A stretch of DNA of 10,478 bases from Desulfovibrionaceae bacterium UBA930 (GTDB lineage: Bacteria > Desulfobacterota > Desulfovibrionia > Desulfovibrionales > Desulfovibrionaceae), in assembly GCA_002293605.1 (NCBI GenBank), contig DBDO01000050.1, positions 1 through 10,478 on the forward strand. Direction: 5' to 3'. The number at the start of each line of letters is the position of its first letter. The stretch's first letter is position 1. The notes under the pieces are model-generated. The model was not told the origin of the DNA. It saw only the letters and a program-made list of their open reading frames with translations, and searched no databases. The position numbers and the translations under genes are program-made. This document shows positions 1 through 6,087 of the stretch, in pieces.

Positions 1-1304
1 CCCAGGGGCGGAAAAAAGCGGGACAGCTCCGCCTCGGGCACCTCGCGCAAAATACTCAGTTCCGGGCCGAAGCGCTCCAGGAGCGCGGCGTACATGTCGC
101 CAACCCTGCGCGACTTTGGGCCCACGCCGAGCAATTCACCAAGTACCTCGGCCAGTGGAGCCAGGGAGGCAAAGCCTTTGTCCCGCTCCGGGCCACCGGG
201 CGCTCCCAGGGTGCCATAAGAGGGGTACAGGGGCTCATCCCTGTCCGCAAGTTCCATGACCCGGCTGAACACGCCCACGGTAAGGGGACCGCCGCAAACC
301 GGGCACAGCCCGCCAAGTGCCCGTGTTTCTTTCGGGCCGAGCAGCACCTTGCATTTGCGATGCCCGTCCATGTGGTATTTGCCTTCTTCCGGAAAAAACT
401 CCAGAGTGCCGCGAAATATCGTGTCCCTTGCCTGTTCCGGGTTTTTGAGTGCCCGCAGCATGCCCGCATAAGAAACCGCGCCCGCGAAAATATTGGCCTC
501 GCGCCCCAGGTTTTCGCCCGAATGCGCGTCCGAGTTTGAAATCAGGCGGCAGTTGTCCAGGGCGCTCCAGAGGCGGTTCATGGCCGGGTCGGAGGACAGT
601 CCGGTTTCAAGGGCGAAAATTTCGGAGGACAGATCGCCGTAGCAGTCCTCCAGGCGATCAAAGCCGGACTTGGAGCCGAACAGGGAGAACCAGGGGGTCC
701 AGATATGGGCCGGGATGAGAAAGGCCTCCGGGTGGGTCTCCAGCACGAGTTCGAGCAGATCGCGCGAGTCAAGCCCCAGAATGGGCCGTCCGTCCGAATG
801 CAGATTGCCCAGTTCGCCAAGGCGCAGGCAAAAGGCGTCCGCCGCATCCAGGTTGGGCATGAACACCAGATTGTGCACCTTGCGTACCTTGCCGCCGCGT
901 TTGTAAATGGAACTGATTTCTCCCTGCAGCATGAAGCGGATTGGCGAAGCAGCGCTTTCCCCTTCCTCAGGGGAGGCCGGCCCCAGGCCTGTGCTGCCCA
1001 GATTCGCAACAGGTAACTCGGGCAGGGCCGCCGCCGCTTCTCCCGGCTGTTTCAGCACATAGAGGCCGCTGTCTTCATCCATGATCAGCGTGTCGCGCAA
1101 CTCCTCGCGCCAGCGCGGGTGGGTGAAATCTCCGGTCCCGAGCACGGAAAGGCCCTTAAGCCGCGCCCAGGCCGCCAGAAGGGGCAGGTTCAGCTTCCGG
1201 CTGGTAGCGCGTGAAAAACGCGAATGGATGTGCAGATCCGCCAGAAATTCTTGCATCAGGCTGAAGGGCTGGGGGTGAAGGGAGCGCGTTGATCCTTTTC
1301 TCAT
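1..1304 (-). CDS. Endonuclease Q-family PHP-domain DNA repair nuclease (3' end cut off by window edge)
   Basis: The minus-strand frame is open for 434 codons from 1304 to the window edge without a stop. Residues 22-37 carry ADLHIHSRFSRATSRK and residues 56-63 GTGDFTHP, the metal-binding PHP signatures of the EndoQ/TIGR00375 family. Residues 308-318 read EGKYHMDGHRKC-like and are followed by CPVCGGPLTVGV (Cys334, Cys337), a probable zinc site with Cys318. The C-terminal part (about 390-434) resembles the family's helical tail, so probably only a few residues are missing. Known members nick DNA 5' of deaminated bases such as uracil and hypoxanthine and at abasic sites; that activity is inferred here. 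The ATG at 1304 has a GGGA 8 bases upstream; the ATG at 1256 (Met17) has no clear ribosome site but gives an N-terminus (MQEFLADLH) closer to the family's usual length. It is transcribed divergently from pgi. Family assignment is firm, start uncertain. Confidence 0.87.
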   Translation of the reverse strand, partial: MRKGSTRSLHPQPFSLMQEFLADLHIHSRFSRATSRKLNLPLLAAWARLKGLSVLGTGDFTHPRWREELRDTLIMDEDSGLYVLKQPGEAAAALPELPVANLGSTGLGPASPEEGESAASPIRFMLQGEISSIYKRGGKVRKVHNLVFMPNLDAADAFCLRLGELGNLHSDGRPILGLDSRDLLELVLETHPEAFLIPAHIWTPWFSLFGSKSGFDRLEDCYGDLSSEIFALETGLSSDPAMNRLWSALDNCRLISNSDAHSGENLGREANIFAGAVSYAGMLRALKNPEQARDTIFRGTLEFFPEEGKYHMDGHRKCKVLLGPKETRALGGLCPVCGGPLTVGVFSRVMELADRDEPLYPSYGTLGAPGGPERDKGFASLAPLAEVLGELLGVGPKSRRVGDMYAALLERFGPELSILREVPEAELSRFFPPL

Positions 1305-1516
1305 GAACGCTGTCCCGCAGCCTAGCAGAAAGCGCGGGAAAGTGAAAGGCCTGATGCGGGGCGGCTGGCAAAGCCCTTCCTGCAAGGGCAGGCGCAAAAA
1401 CTCTTCGCAACAGGGCCGGTGCGCTGTTGCAATAGCGGCGCTTTTCCTGCACAAGGATAGCGGAAGCTGTTTTTCCCCGGCCTGCCCCGGCATAACACTT
1501 TGGCAAGGAGCCCGCC
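1305..1516. other. Divergent intergenic region between the EndoQ-like gene and pgi
   Basis: These 212 bases must hold the promoters of both divergent genes. I find no convincing -35/-10 pair on either strand; CATAAC near 1490 is the nearest thing to a plus-strand -10 and lacks a partner. The pgi ribosome site AAGGAG lies at 1505-1510. A 7-bp inverted repeat at 1407-1430 is listed separately. No credible small gene is seen. Confidence 0.5.
1407..1430. repeat. Inverted repeat GCAACAG-N10-CTGTTGC
   Basis: Perfect 7-bp arms at 1407-1413 and 1424-1430 around a 10-base centre, in the middle of the divergent promoter region. There is no T-run beside it, so it does not look like an intrinsic terminator on either strand. 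It could be an operator for pgi and/or the EndoQ-like gene, or chance; function is not shown. Confidence 0.4.
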
Positions 1517-2878
1517 ATGAGTACGCACCATCTTGACTGGACGCATGCCTTCACTGCCCGGCTGCAAGGCCTTTGCGTGGAGCAATCTTCTTTTGCGGCC
1601 AGGGCGGGCGAAGCGGCCCGCCGCCTGAAAGAGGAAAGCGAAGCGAATCTTCTGCCCTATCTCAGCATGCCTTTTGCAGAAGAGCTGGAGCGGGACCTGC
1701 CGCAGGTGCTGGAGGGCATACGCGCCTGCAAGCATATGATTCTGCTCGGCATCGGCGGCTCTGCCCTTGGGGCCAGGGCCTTGCAAAAGGCCTTTTCCCC
1801 TGCCCAGGACAGGCCCGGCCACACAGGCCCCTGGCTCTGGATTGCCGACAACATTGACGCAGGCAGTCTTACGGCCTGGATGGCCGCTCTGGAAGCCAAA
1901 GACACGGCTGTGGTGGTGATATCCAAGTCCGGGGGGACCATAGAGACCATGGCCCAGTATTTTCTGGTGCGCCGCTGGTTGCAGGAGCGGCTCGGCCCTG
2001 CATGGAAAAAGCATGTGGTTCTCATCACTGATGCCGCCTCGGGTAAGCTCCGGGCCGAAGCCGTGCAGGAGGGACTTCCCTCTTTGCCCGTGCCGGACAA
2101 TCTCGGCGGGCGCTATTCGGTCCTGAGCGCGGTGGGCCTGCTTCCCGCAGCCTTTTTGGGCATGGACTGGAAGGGCCTGCTCCGGGGCGCTGCAGCTGTT
2201 GCCGCGCCGCTTATAGATTCCGCTTTCTCGGCCTCTTCCCTTGCCCGCCATCCGGCCTGGCATCTTGCCGTGTGGAACCGCGAACTTATGGAACGCGGCT
2301 ATGACGAATTGATTTTTTTCTCCTACATTCCGCTGTGGAATTATTTCGGGGCCTGGTTCAGCCAGCTCTGGGCCGAAAGCCTGGGCAAAGAGGGCCGGGG
2401 CTCCATGCCTCTTCCGGCTGTGGGCGTAACGGATCAGCATTCCGTGAATCAGATGTTTCTGGACGGGCCGCGCAACAAGGGCTGCCTTTTCCTGACCTGC
2501 GATGGGCTGGACAAAGGCCCGGCTTTCGGCAAGGATGTGCCTGCTCACTGGAACTGGCTGGCTGACAAGCGCTTCGGTGATCTGCTTCTGGCCGAAGGTC
2601 TGGGCACGCGCATGGCCTTGTGCGAGAACAAGGTGCCCCTGGTGGGCATTGCCATGCACAAGGCGGATGAAGAAGCGGCAGGTAGGCTCATGGGCCTGTG
2701 CATGAGCGTGACCATTCTGACCGGCTGGCTGCTGGATATCAACCCCATTGACCAGCCCGCCGTGGAACTGGGCAAACGCTTGGCCAACGCGCGCCTCGGC
2801 GCGCCCGGGCTTACGGACGAACACCGGAGCCTGAACGCCTTTTTGGCTGTTGACGGCAAGGATATACAAGAATTTTAG
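1517..2878 (+). CDS. pgi: Glucose-6-phosphate isomerase
   Basis: Interconverts glucose 6-phosphate and fructose 6-phosphate in the cytoplasm (glycolysis and gluconeogenesis). The 453-residue product has the length of the short bacterial form (about 450) rather than the roughly 550-residue E. coli form. The sugar-phosphate loop is SKSGGTIET at 136-144, preceded by the GIGGSALGARAL segment near residue 79. The signature catalytic residues are all present: Glu287 in WAESLGKEG, His308 in GVTDQHSVNQ, and Lys420 in NPIDQPAVELGK, matching the Glu/His/Lys set and spacing of Bacillus-type enzymes. The ATG at 1517 has AAGGAG six bases upstream, so the start is secure. topA follows 36 bases downstream with no hairpin between them, so read-through from pgi is likely. 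Nothing is missing or unusual in the protein. Confidence 0.97.
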   Translation: MSTHHLDWTHAFTARLQGLCVEQSSFAARAGEAARRLKEESEANLLPYLSMPFAEELERDLPQVLEGIRACKHMILLGIGGSALGARALQKAFSPAQDRPGHTGPWLWIADNIDAGSLTAWMAALEAKDTAVVVISKSGGTIETMAQYFLVRRWLQERLGPAWKKHVVLITDAASGKLRAEAVQEGLPSLPVPDNLGGRYSVLSAVGLLPAAFLGMDWKGLLRGAAAVAAPLIDSAFSASSLARHPAWHLAVWNRELMERGYDELIFFSYIPLWNYFGAWFSQLWAESLGKEGRGSMPLPAVGVTDQHSVNQMFLDGPRNKGCLFLTCDGLDKGPAFGKDVPAHWNWLADKRFGDLLLAEGLGTRMALCENKVPLVGIAMHKADEEAAGRLMGLCMSVTILTGWLLDINPIDQPAVELGKRLANARLGAPGLTDEHRSLNAFLAVDGKDIQEF

Positions 2879-2914
2879 GCCTGTTTTTAATAGAATATAT
2901 TTTTCAGGATTGTT

Positions 2915-5164
2915 ATGGCCAAAGATCTGATTATCGTGGAATCACCGGCCAAGGTGAAGACCATTCGTAAATTTCTCGGCAGCAACTATACAGTGCAGGC
3001 CAGTGTCGGGCACATCCGGGATCTGCCTTCCAAAAGTCTCGGGGTGGACGAGAGCAAGGATTTCGCCCCCCAGTATGAGATCATTCCGGGCAAGGAAAAG
3101 GTTGTGGCCGACCTGCGTAGCGCCGCCGCCAAGGCAGACAACATCTATCTCGCCCCTGACCCGGACCGGGAGGGAGAAGCCATCGCCTGGCATGTGGCTG
3201 CTCTGATTGAAGAGCAGGCCAGGAATAAAAAGGTACAGCGCATCCAGTTCAACGAGATCACCAAGCGGGCCGTGCAGGAGGCCCTGGCCAACCCGCGCCC
3301 CTTAAATGCCGATCTTTTTGACGCCCAGCAGGCCCGGCGCGTGCTGGACCGCCTTGTGGGCTACAAAATATCTCCCCTGCTCTGGAAAAAGGTCAAGCGC
3401 GGCATTTCCGCCGGACGGGTGCAGAGCGTGGCCTTGCGCCTTCTGGCAGATCGCGATGCCGAGCGCCGGGTTTTTGTGCCGGAAGAATACTGGTTGTTCC
3501 GCGCTTTTCTGGAAGCAACGGAGCCTCCCGTGTTCCGCGCTGACCTATACAAAGTGGACGGCAAAAAGAGCGTGCCTGCCAGTGAGCAGGAAGCCCTGGC
3601 CCTGGAAGAGCGAGTGCTGGGCAAGCCCTTTGTGGTGGACGATGTCGAGATCAAGGAACGGGAAAAATCCCCCCCTCCCCCTTTCATCACCTCTACCCTG
3701 CAGCAGTCCGCCAACCAGCGCCTCGGCTACACGGCCAAGCGCACCATGTCCGTGGCCCAGCGCCTTTACGAAGGCGTGGATTTGGGCGAGGCTGGCACCA
3801 CTGCCCTGATCACCTATATGCGTACCGACTCCGTGCGCATATCCGATGAGGCCAGGGAGGCGGCCAAAGTCTTTATTGAGGCGACCTGGGGCAAGGATTA
3901 TTACCCGGCCAAGGCCCGTCATTTCAAATCCAAGGGCGGAGCCCAGGACGCACATGAAGCCATCCGCCCGGTGGATGTGAGTATTACCCCTGACAGCGTC
4001 AAGCCCTTTGTCGCGCCGGATCAGTACCAGGTCTACCGCCTTATCTGGACCCGTTTTCTGGCCTCCCAGATGGCCGGGGCCAGGGTACAGGATACCGTGG
4101 TGCGCGCCTCCTGCGAGGGCGTGCAGTTCCGGGCCAGGGGGGAGCGCGTGCTCTTTCCCGGTTTTTACGTCCTTGCCCCGCAAAAGGGCGAGGATGCGGT
4201 GGAGCTGCCCGCTTTGGCCAAGGGACAAACACTGGCCCTGAACAGGCTGGAGAAAGAGCAGAAGTTCACCCAGCCCCCGGCCCGCTATAGCGAGGCCTCG
4301 CTGGTGCGCGAACTGGAGGAAAAGGGCATAGGCCGTCCTTCCACTTACGCCAGCATTATCGCTACCCTGATTGACCGGGAATACGCCACGCTGGAAGACA
4401 AGCACTTTGCGGTCACAGATCTCGGCCGGGTGGTCTGCGAGCTTTTGACCGAATATTTTCGGGATCTCATGGATGTCGGCTTTACGGCCCAGATGGAGGA
4501 GTCCCTCGATAAAGTGGCTGACGGCGAGGAAGACTGGATCGCGCTTTTGAACCGCTTTTCCGCCGACTTCAACCCTACGCTGGAGCAGGCCTCCAAGGCC
4601 ATGAATTCGGTCAAGGGGGGGCTGCCTTCAGGCCTGGACTGCCCGGAATGCGGCAAGCCCACGGTTATCAAGTTCGGTAAGGCAGGCCCCTTTCTGGCCT
4701 GTTCCGGGTACCCGGACTGTAAATTTACCAGCAATTTCAGCCGGGATGACAAAGGCGTTGTACATATGGCGGAGCGGGACGCGCCGCAGTATGAAATAGT
4801 GGGCGTGTGCCCGGATTGCGGCGGCGATCTGGCCTTGAAAAAAGCGCGCACCGGCAGCCGCTTCATCGCCTGTACCAATTACCCCAAATGCAAGCACGCC
4901 CGGCCTTTTTCCACCGGTGTGGCCTGCCCCAAATGCAAAGAGGGCGTGCTGGTGGAAAAAAGCTCCAAGCGGGGCAAACTCTTTTACGGTTGCGATCAAT
5001 ACCCCAGGTGCGACTTTGCCATGTGGGACGAACCTGTGGCCGGAAGCTGCCCGGAATGCGGTTCGTCCGTTCTGGCCCTTAAGCGGCAAAGAGGCGGCAA
5101 AGCCTATGTGGGCTGCCCGGAAAAAGGCTGCAAGTATAAAAAAGGCGGTTCGGACGAGGACTAA
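2915..5164 (+). CDS. topA: DNA topoisomerase I (type IA, omega protein)
   Basis: Relaxes negatively supercoiled DNA by cutting one strand and passing the other. The 749-residue protein starts with the TOPRIM domain: DLIIVESPAKVKTIRKFL at 4-21 (Glu9) and the metal-binding DPDREGEAIAWH starting at Asp82 (Asp84, Glu86). The active-site tyrosine is Tyr301 in ITYMRTDSVRIS. The C-terminus holds four zinc-ribbon units beginning at Cys576, Cys632, Cys671 and Cys712; the first three end C-x5-C, the last C-x4-C (Cys734, Cys739). E. coli TopA is longer (865), B. subtilis shorter (691), so the difference lies in the tail. An AGGA at 2906-2909 precedes the ATG. A TAGAAT (2891-2896) resembles a -10 box but lacks a -35, so co-transcription with pgi is the simpler reading. 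Its stop codon overlaps that of the convergent XRE gene. Confidence 0.98.
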   Translation: MAKDLIIVESPAKVKTIRKFLGSNYTVQASVGHIRDLPSKSLGVDESKDFAPQYEIIPGKEKVVADLRSAAAKADNIYLAPDPDREGEAIAWHVAALIEEQARNKKVQRIQFNEITKRAVQEALANPRPLNADLFDAQQARRVLDRLVGYKISPLLWKKVKRGISAGRVQSVALRLLADRDAERRVFVPEEYWLFRAFLEATEPPVFRADLYKVDGKKSVPASEQEALALEERVLGKPFVVDDVEIKEREKSPPPPFITSTLQQSANQRLGYTAKRTMSVAQRLYEGVDLGEAGTTALITYMRTDSVRISDEAREAAKVFIEATWGKDYYPAKARHFKSKGGAQDAHEAIRPVDVSITPDSVKPFVAPDQYQVYRLIWTRFLASQMAGARVQDTVVRASCEGVQFRARGERVLFPGFYVLAPQKGEDAVELPALAKGQTLALNRLEKEQKFTQPPARYSEASLVRELEEKGIGRPSTYASIIATLIDREYATLEDKHFAVTDLGRVVCELLTEYFRDLMDVGFTAQMEESLDKVADGEEDWIALLNRFSADFNPTLEQASKAMNSVKGGLPSGLDCPECGKPTVIKFGKAGPFLACSGYPDCKFTSNFSRDDKGVVHMAERDAPQYEIVGVCPDCGGDLALKKARTGSRFIACTNYPKCKHARPFSTGVACPKCKEGVLVEKSSKRGKLFYGCDQYPRCDFAMWDEPVAGSCPECGSSVLALKRQRGGKAYVGCPEKGCKYKKGGSDED

Positions 5165-5490
5165 AATTCCGAGGCAAGCAGCTTGTTGCATGCGTACAGG
5201 CGTACGACCTCCGCATCCGGGATGCAGGAGAGCTGGCGCAGCAGGTCCTCCCTGATTTCGGCGGGCGAGCGCTTGAATTCTTCAAATGCGAAGAGTTCTT
5301 CAATGCTGACGCGCAGTGCAAGGGCGATGCGCTCCATACTGAGCAGGGTGGGATTGCCCGTACCCCGCTCAATGGCACCGATATGTTGCAAGGACAAGTT
5401 TGATCTGTCCGCGAGCTTTTCCTGCGTCATGCTGCGCAATAGGCGTAAACGCCGAACATTCTTTCCAAAGGCTTTTTGGTGTTCGCTCAT
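5161..5490 (-). CDS. Small XRE-family (Cro/C1-type HTH) transcriptional regulator
   Basis: A 109-residue DNA-binding protein. Residues 8-67 form a Cro/C1-type helix-turn-helix: FGKNVRRLR, then MTQEKLADRSNL (helix 2) and SLQHIGAIERGTGNPT (recognition helix and following loop), then LSMERIALALRVSIEELF. A helical C-terminal tail of about 40 residues (SPAEIREDLLRQL...) has no recognisable ligand domain, so it is a one-domain regulator that probably dimerises. Two upstream in-frame ATGs (5508, 5502) exist, but only the ATG at 5490 has a strong ribosome site, GGAGG five bases before it. The gene is convergent with topA and overlaps its stop by 4 bases, and its promoter side faces the long intergenic gap before the acyl-CoA ligase. 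Autoregulation or control of the ligase is plausible but inferred. Targets are unknown. Confidence 0.92.
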   Translation of the reverse strand: MSEHQKAFGKNVRRLRLLRSMTQEKLADRSNLSLQHIGAIERGTGNPTLLSMERIALALRVSIEELFAFEEFKRSPAEIREDLLRQLSCIPDAEVVRLYACNKLLASEF

Positions 5491-5495
5491 AGAGT

Positions 5496-5500
5496 CCTCC
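5496..5500 (-). promoter_or_regulatory. Ribosome binding site that fixes the XRE gene start
   Basis: On the minus strand the sequence reads GGAGG, five bases and then the ATG at 5490. The alternative ATGs at 5502 and 5508 have nothing comparable upstream, so this site decides the start. Confidence 0.8.
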
Positions 5501-5537
5501 ATAACCAACGCTTTACTTTTTGACTGAACTAAAGGTG

Positions 5538-5553
5538 TTACATAGCTTTACAT
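5538..5553. promoter_or_regulatory. Candidate operator: TTACAT direct repeat at one helical turn
   Basis: TTACAT occurs at 5538-5543 and again at 5548-5553, exactly 10 bases apart, about 50 bases upstream of the XRE start codon. A related GCTTTAC occurs at 5545-5551 and again at 5510-5516. Repeats on one face of the helix next to an XRE gene fit an autoregulatory operator, but binding is not shown and the local AT richness raises the chance of coincidence. Confidence 0.3.
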
Positions 5554-5849
5554 TGTTTTTGTTGACACTGTCCCTAAGCGATCTGTTGCAAGGCGTGACG
5601 GCGCATCTGATGCCGGAGGCCTGTGGGGACGAGGTTGTTATATGGTAATAAATATTAATTAACATATTCAACTGTTTTTTTCCACTTTTCCCATAAAAAA
5701 TATTCTGCCCTGCTCTCCCAAGGCAGTTTCATGGGGCATACTCTTGTTATTTTAGTTTATTACAATAAAGAGCGTTTAAAAGGGCAAAAGTATTCTGGCT
5801 TTGGGCCTCTCCTTTTTTTGTCTTTGCCGCGTTCCCCCTTTTCATTCGG

Positions 5850-5899
5850 GCTGTGACAGGATATAGCCTATTCTACAGAGTAAGCACCATCGTCACAGC
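5850..5899. repeat. Inverted repeat GCTGTGAC / GTCACAGC, arms 42 bases apart
   Basis: Perfect 8-base arms at 5850-5857 and 5892-5899 with 34 bases between. The start-to-start distance of 42 is close to four helical turns. A third TGTGACA lies at 5977-5983 on the plus strand. TGTGA/TCACA half-sites resemble those used by CRP/FNR-family and Rex regulators, but here the halves are too far apart for one ordinary dimer site. It may also be an RNA stem. Function is inferred only. Confidence 0.35.
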
Positions 5900-6040
5900 G
5901 CATGCGGGCTGCACGCGCTTGCGCGCGGGACTGGTCGCTTCGTCAGGGCATCATTGTGTAAAAAAGCGCCTTATCGTGTGACATTTTTATCAAGAGTCAT
6001 TGCATAAGCAAAACCTGTGCTAGAAGTGGCTTTTATCGCC

Positions 6041-6055
6041 GCCTGAATTTCAGGC
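6041..6055. promoter_or_regulatory. Perfect 15-base palindrome upstream of the acyl-CoA ligase (candidate operator)
   Basis: The sequence GCCTGAA-T-TTCAGGC is a perfect 7+1+7 palindrome ending 32 bases before the ATG at 6088. Its position, between the likely promoter and the ribosome site, suits a repressor operator. It could also form a small stem in the mRNA leader. No known regulator motif is recognised with certainty. Confidence 0.4.
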
Positions 6056-6087
6056 CGCTGCATGCAATCTCAAACAAAGGCCGCCGA

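Larger units (their letters stand above)
5491..6087. other. Long gene-free intergenic region, partly AT-rich
   Basis: About 600 bases between the divergent XRE and acyl-CoA ligase genes. The stretch from about 5640 to 5780 is much richer in A and T than the flanking genes and contains TTAATTAA (5655-5662) and a 14-base palindrome TTTATT-AC-AATAAA (5756-5769). The part from about 5840 to 6060 is less AT-rich and holds the TGTGAC/GTCACA elements and a 15-base palindrome, listed separately. A TTGACA at 5562-5567 on the plus strand has no matching -10. The ligase promoter is unclear: GTGACA at 5978-5983 with CATAAG at 6003-6008 has a poor 19-base spacing. No coding frame of useful length with a ribosome site is seen. 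A small RNA or a large regulatory region is possible. Confidence 0.6.

Noticed and set aside
1322..2869. 515-codon open frame on the minus strand across pgi
   Set aside because: Lies fully antisense to a certain pgi gene, has no recognisable domain, and its His/Gly/Pro/Ala-rich composition is typical of antisense frames in GC-rich DNA.
3545..4405. 286-codon open frame on the minus strand across topA
   Set aside because: Antisense shadow; topA motifs on the plus strand are complete here.
5491..5508. Upstream ATG starts (5508, 5502) for the XRE gene
   Set aside because: Neither has a ribosome site, whereas the GGAGG for the ATG at 5490 lies between them and that start.
5562..5590. TTGACA as a plus-strand -35 box
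   Set aside because: No TATAAT-like hexamer at 16-18 bases downstream and the next gene is 500 bases away.
5642..5662. Six-codon open frame (ATG ... TAA) in the AT-rich gap, with GAGG upstream
   Set aside because: Too short and of too low complexity to support a leader peptide; likely chance.
5914..5925. CGCGC-TT-GCGCG short stem
   Set aside because: Only five pairs of low complexity, no T-run; expected by chance in GC-rich sequence.
6021..6045. Possible sigma-54 promoter at TGGC near 6028
   Set aside because: The GC element at the required distance is absent.
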